Made by a program: the position numbers and the translations under genes. The notes beneath the pieces are model-generated. The model saw nothing but the letters and a program-made list of their open reading frames with translations. It did not search any database and was not told where the DNA came from. DNA of 64,000 nt, taken from NCBI GenBank assembly GCA_963809385.1, contig CAWEJL010000005.1, positions 558,001 through 622,000 of the forward strand, written 5' to 3'. Source of the DNA: JAKAIY01 sp963809385 (GTDB lineage: Bacteria > Chloroflexota > Ktedonobacteria > Ktedonobacterales > JADMIN01). Shown here in pieces: positions 1 to 8,822 of the stretch; within the stretch, counting starts at the first letter, position 1; every line of letters starts with the position of its first letter.

Positions 1-1545
1 TCCGGAGCGGATGTTATCCAGCGAGTGGCCGGGGAACGCGCCCCAGGTGGTGACACCCAGTGCGAAGCTGACGCCAGCCCAGTAGTTGACGCCAACCGAG
101 CCATAGCGCAGATTCGCGATGCCACGCTCGACGGCGGCGGCCACCTTGGGATCACGCAGCGAGGCGGGATGCACAATCAGCGTCGCGTTCAGCGTGCCCC
201 ACACCTGCTCGTTGCAGAACTCCACCGCGCGGTCCACGTAGTCCGCGACACTGGCGGCGTCGAGCGCGGTCTCAGAGAAGAGCGAGCAGAACGCCTCGGT
301 CGTGAAGCAGATATCGTCGCTGGCGCTGGGGTCCACGCCGGTAATCAGCGTCCAGGGAAGATTGGCGCCGTCGCCGGAGCCGTAGCGCTCCGCGTCGGGG
401 TGGGCCTGGATGAACGCCTCGTAGCGGTCACGCGCGCCGGGATAGTAGGCCGGGCGGCTCGGCGCGCCTTTAAGGACGCCACGCATCGCGTCAAGCAGGC
501 GCTGGCGCTGGCTCCAGCCACCATGCTGCACGACGACGCGCGTCGCGTTGCAATTGAAGCCGGCGTTGTTCGTCAGCATGCTAGCGATGTGCGCCGCCTG
601 ATACTGGATGTCGGCCGCGGACCATGGCCCCGGCACGACGATCACCGGGCTGACGTTGCCTAACTCGCCGGTGATCTTCTTCGTGAGCAGCGGCGTCCCC
701 GCCGCCTTTCGCGCCTGTCCATCCGGCCCAGCGCCCCAGACTATCGCATCGAAGGTCTTATCTGAACCGGTGATATGCACCTCGTCTACGCCAGCGTGAT
801 TGCAGAGATACGCGCCCTCCGTCGCCCCGCCGTAGACCACCCGCAGATAGCCGCCCTCGATCAGCGAGCGGAAAGCCTGCTCCATCAGCGGGCCAATGTA
901 GGCATTGACGGGGTTGGTCTTGAAGACGACCACCTGGTTCTCGACGAACAGCTTGTAGAGCGCGTCGAGTGGGCCGATACTAGCAACGTTCCCGGCGCCC
1001 AGCACCAGTGCGACCTTACCCGCCGGCTTTTGGCGGTAGGCGACCGCCATCGTCTGCGGCAAGGTCTCGGCGCTCACGCCGGGGTTCATCCAGATTTCAG
1101 CGGTAACGCCGGAGTAGAAGATCTTGTCATACCCCGTGTGCGGGAAGACGCCCGCCGCCACCTGCCCATTGGACAGCGTACGCACGCCACCGGGGATGCG
1201 CGGCGCGCCGTAGCGCTCGATGTCGAGCAGGCTCATGCGCAACTGGCGCAGATGCTTGAGGGTCGCGTATGGCCCCGTCGCCCACTCCTCACCCACTGCC
1301 GGAGAGTCTGGGCCGACACCTTTGGCCTCCAGGCAAGCGGCGACCCAACGGTCCTTGAGCGCGTGAAAGTCCGCCATCACGCGGTCAATCAGCGCGATCC
1401 GCTCGCGGATGGGGACAGCCACCCAGGCGTCTTTACGCTCCTGAAGCGTCCGTACCGCCTCATCCATCGCCGCTTGATCGGTCGCGGGGACCGCGCCAGC
1501 CGCGGTGGGAAACTGGAATGAGCCCTTCTCTAGCATCGTCGTCAT
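1..1545 (-). CDS. Aldehyde dehydrogenase family protein (3' end off the window)
   Basis: NAD(P)-dependent oxidation of an aldehyde to a carboxylic acid or acyl derivative; substrate unknown. The minus-strand frame stays open from an ATG at 1545 to the left edge, so the C-terminus is missing. About 515 residues are visible. An AGGAGG Shine-Dalgarno at 1557-1562 sits 11 nt before the start. The nucleotide-binding part reads LVLGAGNVASIGPLDALYK, followed by VFKTNPVNAYIGPLMEQAF. HITGSDKTFDAIVWG and GELGNVSPVIV match the ALDH Rossmann and general-base Glu regions. NNAGFNCNATR carries the catalytic Cys. The family is clear; the subfamily is not. It is divergently placed from apt. The plus-strand open frames over it are its antisense. 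Confidence 0.9.
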   Translation of the reverse strand, partial: MTTMLEKGSFQFPTAAGAVPATDQAAMDEAVRTLQERKDAWVAVPIRERIALIDRVMADFHALKDRWVAACLEAKGVGPDSPAVGEEWATGPYATLKHLRQLRMSLLDIERYGAPRIPGGVRTLSNGQVAAGVFPHTGYDKIFYSGVTAEIWMNPGVSAETLPQTMAVAYRQKPAGKVALVLGAGNVASIGPLDALYKLFVENQVVVFKTNPVNAYIGPLMEQAFRSLIEGGYLRVVYGGATEGAYLCNHAGVDEVHITGSDKTFDAIVWGAGPDGQARKAAGTPLLTKKITGELGNVSPVIVVPGPWSAADIQYQAAHIASMLTNNAGFNCNATRVVVQHGGWSQRQRLLDAMRGVLKGAPSRPAYYPGARDRYEAFIQAHPDAERYGSGDGANLPWTLITGVDPSASDDICFTTEAFCSLFSETALDAASVADYVDRAVEFCNEQVWGTLNATLIVHPASLRDPKVAAAVERGIANLRYGSVGVNYWAGVSFALGVTTWGAFPGHSLDNIRSG

Positions 1546-1773
1546 CAGGGTGTACGCCTCCTATGGCGTTATGTGGCCAGGCGTCTCCGCGTCGAACGCC
1601 CGTCTCGCCAGCGCCCATGTCGCCCATGCCGCCAAAACATAACGGACGGCCCACTTTGCCGGAAACTATACCATAGAGAGCAGCCTCGCGCGCCATGATA
1701 TACTGCCACCGTTGGCGTGGCGACCAGACGTTGCGGCGTAGGTCTGGGCGCGAGTGATACAGGAGCAGGCGGC

Positions 1774-2349
1774 ATGAATCCCTCTTCACAGCAGGACCCA
1801 GCGGCCCAGGTGGGCGCGCTATCGCCTGAGCGCGAGGCGTGGCTGAAGAGCTCCATCCGCAGCCTGCCCGATTTTCCACAGCCTGGCATCCTCTTCCGCG
1901 ACATCACGCCGCTGCTGCAAAACCCCGAGACCATGCGTTTCACGCTGGAGGCGGTCGCCGCGCGCTACCGCGACGCGGGCATCCAGAAAGTGGTGGGCAT
2001 CGAGTCGCGCGGGTTTATCTTTGGCGTGCCAATCGCGTATCTGCTCGGCGTCGGCTTCGCGCCCGTCCGCAAGCAGGGCAAGCTGCCGGCAGAGACGATG
2101 ACCATCGAATACAGCCTGGAGTATGGCTCCAGCGCGCTGGAGATCCACAAAGACGCGCTGCGCCCCGGCGAGCGCGCGCTGATCGTGGACGACCTGCTGG
2201 CGACCGGCGGCACCGCCGCGGCGACGCGCCATCTCGTCGAGCAGTTGGGCGGAGTGGCCGTCTCGATGGCGTTCATCATCGAGTTGGCTGGACTGAAGGG
2301 CCGCGAGCGGCTTCCCGGCGCGGATGTCTTCAGTCTGCTAACCTATTAG
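1774..2349 (+). CDS. apt: Adenine phosphoribosyltransferase
   Basis: Converts adenine and PRPP to AMP and pyrophosphate in cytosolic purine salvage. The 191-residue protein has the typical start SIRSLPDFPQPGILFRDITP, the adenine/flexible-loop region GIESRGFIFG and the PRPP-binding motif ALIVDDLLATGGTA. An upstream start at 1717 is open in frame, but ATG 1774 has an AGGAG eight bases upstream and gives the normal family length. A TATACT hexamer lies at 1699-1704 with no convincing -35. The next gene begins 17 bp downstream, so the two are probably co-transcribed. Confidence 0.95.
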   Translation: MNPSSQQDPAAQVGALSPEREAWLKSSIRSLPDFPQPGILFRDITPLLQNPETMRFTLEAVAARYRDAGIQKVVGIESRGFIFGVPIAYLLGVGFAPVRKQGKLPAETMTIEYSLEYGSSALEIHKDALRPGERALIVDDLLATGGTAAATRHLVEQLGGVAVSMAFIIELAGLKGRERLPGADVFSLLTY

Positions 2350-2366
2350 CGTAGAGAGGAGGAGCG

Positions 2367-2693
2367 ATGGGTATTCTGCTGCATCCGATGCGTGCGACGC
2401 GCGACCTGCCACGCCCTGGCATCCGTCGCGGCGACCGCATGTATCACCTGCTCTCCGACCTCCACGGGCCGGACGGCACGCGCGAATTGCTGGAGGCGGC
2501 GCGCTTCTGCGGCATGCCCACCCGCTTCATCCAATATGCGGGCGCCTACCGCGAGCACTTCGATGTGCACGGCCCGATGGTGGACATCCTGCTGGCGCGC
2601 GGCGCGCGCCTCGCCACCAACCGCGAAGTCGGCGAGCTGCTGCGCCTGAAGCGCACGGCGGTCTGGGACCTTGCGCGCGAAGCCAGCGAGTGA
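2367..2693 (+). CDS. DUF4031 domain protein
   Basis: A 108-residue protein of unknown function. The order MYHLLSDLHG, then RFIQYAGAYREHFDVH, then ARLATNREVGELL matches small DUF4031 proteins, which carry conserved His, Asp and Tyr residues. The start is well marked by GAGGAGGAG eight to sixteen bases upstream. It follows apt by 17 bp and probably shares its transcript. I do not know a biochemical role. It ends eight bases before the stop codon of the convergent redoxin-like gene. Confidence 0.75.
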   Translation: MGILLHPMRATRDLPRPGIRRGDRMYHLLSDLHGPDGTRELLEAARFCGMPTRFIQYAGAYREHFDVHGPMVDILLARGARLATNREVGELLRLKRTAVWDLAREASE

Positions 2694-2700
2694 GCGCGCC

Positions 2701-3219
2701 TCACATCTCCCATGCGGGCAGACCGCACGCGCAGTCCGACTGATCGGCGAAAGCCAACTCACGCAGCGCGCCGTCGAGGTCGGGCGCGTCATCCGGCCCT
2801 GATGCGGGCAGCAACGCAACTAGCGAGCTGTAGCGGTCAACCACAGCCAGCGCGGGCAGCGCCGCGCCCGCGCCCAGGTACGCCGTCAGCGCGGCGCCAT
2901 CCTCATCCGCCAGCAGCGGAAACGCCACATCTACCGCGCCCAGCAGCCGCCGCGCCTCCATCCTCGGCGCTACCGCCAGCGTCACCGCGCCATAGATCGC
3001 CAGGTCATCGCCCCGCTCCGCCAGCGCCAGCAGCCAGAGCGCGTTTTGCGCGGAATCCAGCGAGGGCAGCAGCGCCAGCAGCACGGGCCGCCGCTGCCGC
3101 CACGCGCGCAGCCGCACTGGCGGCGCGTCAGCCGGTCGCGCGACATTCGCCAGCATGAAATCCGGCGCCAGGACGCCGCATGTGGCGCCACGCGGCGGCA
3201 TTGAATGCGTCGTTGACAT
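2701..3219 (-). CDS. Redoxin-like protein lacking the peroxidatic cysteine
   Basis: A 172-residue protein whose N-terminus (GVLAPDFMLANVARP, then RRPVLLALLPSLDSAQ) follows the layout of AhpC/TSA thioredoxin-fold proteins: APDF, a short strand, then the PVLL strand. The position where a peroxiredoxin has its catalytic Thr-x-x-Cys reads LLPSLDSAQ, with no cysteine. The only Cys pair is CACG near the C-terminus, apart from one Cys near the N-terminus. So the fold is suggested but standard peroxidase activity is not. ATG 3219 is preferred to longer open starts because the APDF segment follows it normally; GGATAGG lies just upstream. The assignment is by pattern only. Confidence 0.6.
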   Translation of the reverse strand: MSTTHSMPPRGATCGVLAPDFMLANVARPADAPPVRLRAWRQRRPVLLALLPSLDSAQNALWLLALAERGDDLAIYGAVTLAVAPRMEARRLLGAVDVAFPLLADEDGAALTAYLGAGAALPALAVVDRYSSLVALLPASGPDDAPDLDGALRELAFADQSDCACGLPAWEM

Positions 3220-3418
3220 GAATCCTATCCCAATTCGCTCGAAAAACCATGCGCCCGCCCAGCGCACATGCCCATCCACGCAGTGTACGCGTGCGCGGCG
3301 CACGGTGACAACCAGCAAAACAACCGCTTCACACCGCGAGCGGGAACGAGTAGGATAGGGGACACAGTCACGCCCACACGAAGACGGCGTGGGCGCGGAT
3401 ACGAGCGAGGAGGCGCGC

Positions 3419-4789
3419 ATGCTCGCGGATGAGCGGCCAGCGAGAGAGGCTGATGTGGTCGTGGTGGGCGCTGGGCTAGCAGGGCTGGCGGCGGCGCGCG
3501 CGCTGTCAGCGGCGGGCGGCGCGCCAATCGTACTGGAGGCGCGCGACCGGGTTGGCGGCAGAACGCTTACCCAAACAACGCCAGAGGGCGCGGCGCTCGA
3601 CCTCGGCGCGCACTGGGTCGGCCCCACGCAGCGGCGCATGCTCGCGCTGGGCGAGACGCTGGGCGTCGCGACCTCCAGGACCTGGGACAGCGGCCTCAAT
3701 ATCCAGATGCGAGGCGGCAAGCGCGAGACCTATTCCGGCGCCATCCCGACCGCCGACCCGCTGGTGGCCGCGGACGCGGTGCAGGCCATCCTGACGCTCA
3801 ACATGCTCGCCATGCAGGTCCCGATTGACGCGCCGTGGCAGGCGCCCAACGCGGCGGAGTGGGACGCGCAGACCGCCGCCACCTGGATCGAAGCCAACGT
3901 CGCGCCTAGCGCGCGCCCGCTGATGGAGCTTGCCATTCAGGCCGTCTTCTCCGCCGAGCCGCGCGACCTCTCGCTGCTCCACGTCCTGTTCTACATCCAC
4001 TCGGCGGGCGGGCTGCGCGACCTGCTCGGCGTCACCGGAGCCGCGCAAGAGAGCCGCTTCGTGGGCGGCTCGCAGCAAATCGCCCAGCGCATGGCGCGCG
4101 ACCTCGGCGAGCGCGTCATCCTGAATGCGCCCGTGACCGGCATCGCCTGGTCAGCGGAGGGCGTCCGCGTGACGAGCGACACGGGCGTAGTCGCGGCGCA
4201 GCGGGCGATCATCGCCATTCCACCCACGCTGGCGGGCCGCATCCGCTACGCGCCCGCGCTTCCCGGCTACCGCGACCAGCTTACGCAGCGCATGCCGATG
4301 GGAACCGTCATCAAAGTCCTTTGTGTCTATCCCGACGCCTTCTGGCGCCGCGACGGCCTGACCGGGCAGGTCTCCAGCGATACAGGCGCGATCCGCATCA
4401 CCTTCGACATCTCGCCCGATGGCGGCGCGCCCGGCATCCTCGTAGGCTTCATCGAAGGCGACGAGGGCCGCCGCTGGGGCCGCTCCACTCCGGACGAGCG
4501 GCGCGCGGCGGCGCTGGCCTCCCTCACCAGTTACTTCGGCGACCAGGCGGCGACGCCACTGCGCTACGTCGAGCAGGCCTGGGCCGAGGAGGAGTGGTCG
4601 CGCGGCTGCTACGCGGGCTACATGCCGCCCGGCGTCTGGACAACCTACGGCGAGGCGCTGCGCGCGTCCATCGGCCCGCTTCACTGGGCCGGAACCGAGA
4701 CAGCGACAGAGTGGATGGGCTACATGGAGGGCGCGATCCAGTCTGGCGAACGGACGGCGGCTGAAGCGCTGACGGCGCTGGGACGCTAG
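3419..4789 (+). CDS. Flavin-containing amine oxidoreductase
   Basis: FAD-dependent oxidation of an amine (monoamine oxidase family), cytosolic, 456 residues. The N-terminal dinucleotide-binding motif is VVVVGAGLAGLAAARAL, followed by LEARDRVGGRTLT. GAHWVGPTQRRM is the usual second flavin contact. The C-terminus LHWAGTETATEWMGYMEGAI is the conserved ribityl-binding end. ATG 3419 has GAGGAGG six bases upstream; a GTG at 3389 is open in frame but less likely. The substrate cannot be read from sequence. It stands 200 bp from the divergent redoxin-like gene and is followed by an SCP2-domain gene and a permease in the same direction, so an amine or lipid-related uptake unit is possible. Confidence 0.9.
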   Translation: MLADERPAREADVVVVGAGLAGLAAARALSAAGGAPIVLEARDRVGGRTLTQTTPEGAALDLGAHWVGPTQRRMLALGETLGVATSRTWDSGLNIQMRGGKRETYSGAIPTADPLVAADAVQAILTLNMLAMQVPIDAPWQAPNAAEWDAQTAATWIEANVAPSARPLMELAIQAVFSAEPRDLSLLHVLFYIHSAGGLRDLLGVTGAAQESRFVGGSQQIAQRMARDLGERVILNAPVTGIAWSAEGVRVTSDTGVVAAQRAIIAIPPTLAGRIRYAPALPGYRDQLTQRMPMGTVIKVLCVYPDAFWRRDGLTGQVSSDTGAIRITFDISPDGGAPGILVGFIEGDEGRRWGRSTPDERRAAALASLTSYFGDQAATPLRYVEQAWAEEEWSRGCYAGYMPPGVWTTYGEALRASIGPLHWAGTETATEWMGYMEGAIQSGERTAAEALTALGR

Positions 4790-4827
4790 TAGCGCGCAAG
4801 CGCAAGAGATCGGAGAGAGGGCATTCG

Positions 4828-5196
4828 ATGGCGACCAAAGAAGAGCTGCGCGAGGCGCTCGATGACTACGCGCGCCGGGCGCAGGCCAGCGAGCGCGTCC
4901 GTAAGACACTGAAAGGCTGGAACTGCGTGATGCGGCTGGAGGCGACCGACATCGGCGCCGTCTACACCATGCGCATCAGCGACGGCCAGCTGACCGAAGT
5001 CAGCGAGGGCGGCGAGGGCGCGGTTGACCTTATCATCCTGGGCAGCGGCGAAGACCTGACAAACATTTTCTGGGGCGACGATAACCCCGCCTCGAACTAT
5101 ATGCAAGGGGCCATCACGACGCGCGGCTCGCAAGAAGATGTGATGCGGCTGGACGCGATGGCGATGTTCCTCTACCTCGAGGCGGAGGGCAAATAG
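4828..5196 (+). CDS. SCP-2 sterol-binding domain protein
   Basis: A 122-residue single-domain protein. The segment WNCVMRLEATDIGAVYTMRI, then VDLIILGSGEDLTNIFWGDDNPASNYMQG, then a C-terminal helix matches the SCP2 fold, which binds lipids in a hydrophobic tunnel. The bacterial role is generally unknown. It is followed after one base by the permease start (TAG C ATG), so the two are translationally coupled. Confidence 0.8.
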   Translation: MATKEELREALDDYARRAQASERVRKTLKGWNCVMRLEATDIGAVYTMRISDGQLTEVSEGGEGAVDLIILGSGEDLTNIFWGDDNPASNYMQGAITTRGSQEDVMRLDAMAMFLYLEAEGK

Positions 5197-5197
5197 C

Positions 5198-6625
5198 ATG
5201 GCGACAGAGCTGCGGCGCGCGCTTGGCCTGCGCACAGTGGTCAGCGCCTCGACGGGGCTGGCGTTCGCCGCCGTGGAATACCTGGCGGCGGCAGGACTGG
5301 TGGCCTATGTGGCGGGCGACGCCGCCTGGCTGGCAGTTGCCGTGGCGGGCGGGCTGCTGCTGCTCGTCTGGGGCTACTTCAGCGAGTTGAACGGACTGTT
5401 TCCGACAGCGGCGGCCATCCGGCTCTACATGGCCAAAGCGATGGATGACCGCGTCGCGCTGACGATCACCTTCACCTACCTGCTGACCATCGTGCTCGTT
5501 GTTGCCGCTGACGCCTACATCATCGGCAGCGCCATCGCCTACGTCTTCGGCCAGGCCTCGTGGGTCGCCGTCGTCTACATCGCGCTGCTGCTCGTTACCG
5601 CGACCGTCGCCAACCTGCGCGGCGTCCGCGTCGCGGGCGCGGTACAGGACATCGCCACCTACACGGTGCTGGCTGGCACGGTCATCATCTGCGTCATTGG
5701 CCTCGCGCGCGACAATTTCTCACTGCGGACACCGTTCAACCCGGTGGACGCCAGCCATCCCATCACCAGCTTCATCTCGGCGGTGGCGCTAGCAATCTTC
5801 CTCTACAGCGCTTTCGAGTGGGTCACCACAAACGCCGAGGAGGTGCGTGATCCGCGCCTGATCCATCGCGGCATGCTGATCTCGCTGGGCATCCTCTTCG
5901 TGACCTGCGCGCTCATCACCCTGGCGATGAGTCACCTGCTGACCAGCGCCGAGCTGGCGACCGCCTACCCGCAACTGTACCTCGCACAGCGCGCGGCGGG
6001 TTCCGTCGGGCTGATCGCGATGCTGGCGGTAACGGCGCTGACGGCGCTCAACACCTTCAACGGCGCGTTTCTCACCGCCTCGCGCTTCATGTATGCCACC
6101 GCGCGCGAAGGCAATCTGCCGCCCATCTTCTCGCGGCTCAACGACAAAGCCGCGCCCTGGGCGCCCGTCGTGGCGCTGGGCGCGGCCTCGCTCGCCTGCG
6201 CGACGCTGGTGGCGGTCACGGGCGCATGGCAGGCGCTGGTGGCGACCGGAGCGGCGCTCGAATCCATGATCTACGCGGCGGCGGCCTACTGCGTCATCCG
6301 GCTGCGCGGGCGGCTGAAAGAGGCGCCACGCCCATTCCGCATGGCGTTGGCGCCGCTGCTCGCGCCCATTGGACTAGTCATCTTCACCGCGCTGGCAGTC
6401 CTTGCCAGCGTCACCGTCGGCCCCAACGTCAACGCCACCCCGCTGGTCATCATCCTGATCACAGGCGCGCTCTCAGCGGCCTATACACTGTACGTGATTC
6501 CCGATCTGAAGCGGCGAGAGGCGGCGCGGCGCGCCGCGCGTGGACGCCGCCGGCCTCAGCGGGCGATCGTGGCCGCTGAGGCCGCTCCCACTGAGGATGG
6601 ACCCAGCGCCGCGCCAGGCGAATAG
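5198..6625 (+). CDS. APC superfamily amino acid permease
   Basis: A 475-residue integral membrane transporter with about twelve hydrophobic segments. The N-terminal helix carries STGLAFAAVEYLAAAGL, and the middle region FLYSAFEWVTTNAEEVRDP is the APC substrate-site helix with the Glu-Glu-x-x-Asp-Pro pattern. The C-terminal tail is short, basic and then acidic. The transported amino acid or amine is unknown. It is coupled to the SCP2 gene and lies downstream of an amine oxidase, so a combined uptake and oxidation route is a reasonable guess. Confidence 0.88.
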   Translation: MATELRRALGLRTVVSASTGLAFAAVEYLAAAGLVAYVAGDAAWLAVAVAGGLLLLVWGYFSELNGLFPTAAAIRLYMAKAMDDRVALTITFTYLLTIVLVVAADAYIIGSAIAYVFGQASWVAVVYIALLLVTATVANLRGVRVAGAVQDIATYTVLAGTVIICVIGLARDNFSLRTPFNPVDASHPITSFISAVALAIFLYSAFEWVTTNAEEVRDPRLIHRGMLISLGILFVTCALITLAMSHLLTSAELATAYPQLYLAQRAAGSVGLIAMLAVTALTALNTFNGAFLTASRFMYATAREGNLPPIFSRLNDKAAPWAPVVALGAASLACATLVAVTGAWQALVATGAALESMIYAAAAYCVIRLRGRLKEAPRPFRMALAPLLAPIGLVIFTALAVLASVTVGPNVNATPLVIILITGALSAAYTLYVIPDLKRREAARRAARGRRRPQRAIVAAEAAPTEDGPSAAPGE

Positions 6626-6726
6626 CGTGCTCGTAGGGCGCCGCTCGCTCCACGCTCTACGCCGCTCATCTACCTGGACAACCGTTTGTCCGCGACTTCG
6701 GCGCCAATCTGCGCTTGACGTATCGC

Positions 6727-6755
6727 TTGACACCACTGGTACTCTTGTCTATACT
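6727..6755 (+). promoter_or_regulatory. Sigma70-type promoter for the MEDS gene
   Basis: A perfect TTGACA at 6727-6732, a 17-bp spacer and TATACT at 6750-6755. This is among the best promoter matches in the window. Transcription would start near 6762 and leave a leader of about 220 nt before the ATG at 6985. Confidence 0.75.
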
Positions 6756-6984
6756 GCCACAGGACGCCGTCAGGCAGACCTGGACAGCGCCGGTCAGAGA
6801 GCGACATTACGTGACTCCTGGCGCTGTCATTCCCCACATGTATGGTCCTCGGCGCTGTCCCTGTGTAACGAAGCGCTGGCGCGTCCGGGAAATCACGTGT
6901 GGGCGGGGCGATGTGTAGAGAAGGCCCCACACGTGGGCTGGAGGGAATCCTCCGGCCCTTCGGGAAGCGGAGGTTACAACACCA
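6756..6984 (+). promoter_or_regulatory. Structured 5' leader with competing hairpins over the RBS
   Basis: This gene-free leader contains two exclusive pairings. CTGGAGG 6938-6944 can pair with CCTCCGG 6949-6955 across a GAAT loop. Alternatively CCTCCG 6949-6954 pairs with the Shine-Dalgarno CGGAGG 6968-6973, enclosing CC-TTCG-GG, a UUCG tetraloop. The second form hides the ribosome-binding site and the first frees it. A further palindrome, CCCACACGTGGG, lies just upstream (6926-6937). I recognise no known riboswitch class. The role as an RNA switch is inferred from pairing alone. Confidence 0.5.
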
Positions 6985-7677
6985 ATGGACTTGAGCGTCG
7001 AAGGGAAGTCAGAACGTATACCGCCCGGCTCACATATCCTGCAACTCTATAACAAGGTGGGTGAGATTTGCGGCGTAACGGCCAAGCTCCTGGAAGCCGG
7101 CATCGCCGCCCAGGAAAAGCTTCTCTTCGCCGGGTCGCCCGCCTCCGTCAAAGAGATGGAAGAGGCGCTGACGAAGTCGGGAGTTGATGTTGCGGCGGCG
7201 ATCCAGTCTGGTCAGCTCGTGTTCCTCTCCGAAAGGGATTCGTTGCTCGTTGGCAAGCGATTCGACCCGTATCACTTGCTCTCGACCCACCAGACATTCA
7301 TCGCGCAGGCGCTGCGCGAAGGGTGGCGAGCTGTGCGTATCTCGATGGATATGACCTGGCTCACACACGAAGCCGCCACTCCTGAGCAAATCCTCAAATA
7401 TGAAGCCGCATCTGACGCGGTCTTTACCTTCCAGAACGCCCCGATTATCGCCCTCATGCACTACGACTATTCCAAGCTCCCCGGAATGCTCGTCGTCGAG
7501 TTGCTCAAGCTCCACCCCATCGCGGTTGTTGGCAAGTTCATCAAGCGTAACCCCTACTATCTCAACTCCGAGCAATACCTGCTCAAGATCTTGCGCGTCA
7601 GCCGTGAGAAAAACCGTGGCGCGCCATCACTGCTCAGCGATAACCCGCTCGAGCGGCTCGCCGAACGGGCGCGATAA
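6985..7677 (+). CDS. MEDS domain sensory protein
   Basis: A 230-residue single-domain protein similar to the MEDS (methanogen/methylotroph DcmR sensory) domain. HILQLYNKVGEICGV at the N-terminus, FDPYHLLSTHQTFIAQAL in the middle, and RISMDMTWLTHE, YEAASDAVF and IIALMHYDYSKLPG toward the C-terminus match the family order. MEDS domains sense hydrocarbon derivatives or control regulators in other bacteria, but no kinase or DNA-binding domain is attached here. GGAGG at 6969-6973 is 11 nt before the ATG and may be sequestered by the leader hairpin. A strong hairpin follows the stop codon. It may be a free-standing sensor or an anti-anti-sigma-like partner; the target is not visible. Confidence 0.8.
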   Translation: MDLSVEGKSERIPPGSHILQLYNKVGEICGVTAKLLEAGIAAQEKLLFAGSPASVKEMEEALTKSGVDVAAAIQSGQLVFLSERDSLLVGKRFDPYHLLSTHQTFIAQALREGWRAVRISMDMTWLTHEAATPEQILKYEAASDAVFTFQNAPIIALMHYDYSKLPGMLVVELLKLHPIAVVGKFIKRNPYYLNSEQYLLKILRVSREKNRGAPSLLSDNPLERLAERAR

Positions 7678-7694
7678 CCTTCCATTCGCGGATA

Positions 7695-7723
7695 GAGAGC
7701 GGGCGCCGGAGTCGCCCGCTCTC
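7695..7723 (+). terminator. Hairpin terminator after the MEDS gene
   Basis: An 11-bp perfect stem (GAGAGCGGGCG with CGCCCGCTCTC) and a 7-nt loop begin 18 bp after the stop codon. The T-tract is weak (TT only), so termination may need Rho. Confidence 0.55.
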
Positions 7724-7823
7724 TTCGCGCGCGAGGAGAGATGCGCCCTAGCAGTCCGGCGCATCGGGCATTTTCTGTCGTCATCAGGGCGCACTCGCGC
7801 CCGCTGGGCGCATGTGGACGTGT

Positions 7824-8294
7824 ATGAGCAAGCGCATCGTCTCGCACGCATTCTCGGCGGGAGGCATCGTCTTCCAGCAGGCGACCCCAGCAGGTGGCGC
7901 AGAGATCGCGCTGGTGGGCCGCGCGCGCGAGCGCATCTGGACCTTACCCAAGGGAACGCCCGTCCACGGCGAGACGCGCGAAATGACCGCATTGCGGGAG
8001 GTGCGTGAGGAAACCGGCCTCGAGGCGCGCATCATCAGCGAGGTGGGTACGATTGAGTACAGCTTCACGCGCAAGGGCCGCATGGTGAAGAAGCAGGTCT
8101 TTCACTATCTGATGATCGCCGTTGGGGGAAGCATCGAGGCGCACGACCATGAATATGATGAGGTGCGATGGTTTCCGCTGGAAGAGGCGTTGCTCAGTCT
8201 GTCGTATGACAACGAAAAGGACATCGTGCGCCAGGCGGAGCCACTGATACGCGCGTGGCTAGCGAAGTCGTCAGCGGAGCGTGAGGATAGCTGA
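7824..8294 (+). CDS. Nudix hydrolase
   Basis: A 156-residue Nudix-family pyrophosphohydrolase; it cleaves a nucleoside diphosphate linked to another moiety, substrate unknown. The Nudix box runs GTPVHGETREMTALREVREE followed by TGL, matching G-x5-E-x7-R-E-U-x-E-E-x-G-U. The N-terminus SHAFSAGGIVF and the WTLPKG strand before the box are typical. Two ATGs are possible, 7812 and 7824; neither has a good Shine-Dalgarno, and 7824 gives the normal family N-terminus. Confidence 0.88.
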   Translation: MSKRIVSHAFSAGGIVFQQATPAGGAEIALVGRARERIWTLPKGTPVHGETREMTALREVREETGLEARIISEVGTIEYSFTRKGRMVKKQVFHYLMIAVGGSIEAHDHEYDEVRWFPLEEALLSLSYDNEKDIVRQAEPLIRAWLAKSSAEREDS

Positions 8295-8355
8295 GCGCGT
8301 GGCGGCGCGAGTTGAGCCGTCACGAAAGCTGGTGTGTAAAAGGTCAGAAGTCGGA

Positions 8356-8562
8356 CTAGCGGCTGCCAGCGAGGACCTGATCGTCCATGAGATCCTGAAT
8401 CTCGCGGAGGCGGCGCTCAGCCAGCTCCACATTCTCCAGCGCCTGCGCGAGGATACGCTCTTCGAGTGTGGGGAACGACCGCTCGATGTCGGGATCGAAG
8501 CGATGATCGAGCAAATCGAGCGCTCGCGCTAGCCGGTCCGCCTCATTCAACACGCCAGTCAT
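8356..8562 (-). CDS. Small acidic helical protein
   Basis: A 68-residue protein with no recognised domain. It is rich in Glu, Leu and Arg in a heptad-like pattern (ILAQALENVELAERRLREIQ), consistent with a short coiled coil. A GAGGT Shine-Dalgarno lies about nine bases before the ATG, which supports translation. It is convergent with the Nudix gene. Confidence 0.5.
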   Translation of the reverse strand: MTGVLNEADRLARALDLLDHRFDPDIERSFPTLEERILAQALENVELAERRLREIQDLMDDQVLAGSR

Positions 8563-8822
8563 CGTCCAGTTACCTCAAACCATTTGTACGCTGCGCACAC
8601 TGACCGCGCGCCAGGCGCGCCCACAACCACCAGATGGCTGGCCCGCAGCCATCGCGACGTCGTTTTATGATCGCAGGGCCAACCAGCCGCGCATTCGGCG
8701 CCATATTTCGATACGGCCAAGGCGCCTCATCTCTCACTCGATAGGCCATCCGGCTGAAGCCACTGGCCCGCCCGCTTTGCCATAAGTGTACCAGCGCCGC
8801 GCCAATGGGGCAAGCGCGAAGG

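Noticed and set aside
25..1521. Plus-strand open frames across the left end
   Set aside because: They are antisense to a clear aldehyde dehydrogenase with Rossmann and catalytic Cys motifs, and have no families or ribosome-binding sites of their own.
6756..6984. A known c-di-GMP or cobalamin riboswitch in the MEDS leader
   Set aside because: A few short matches only; the conserved cores of these classes are absent.
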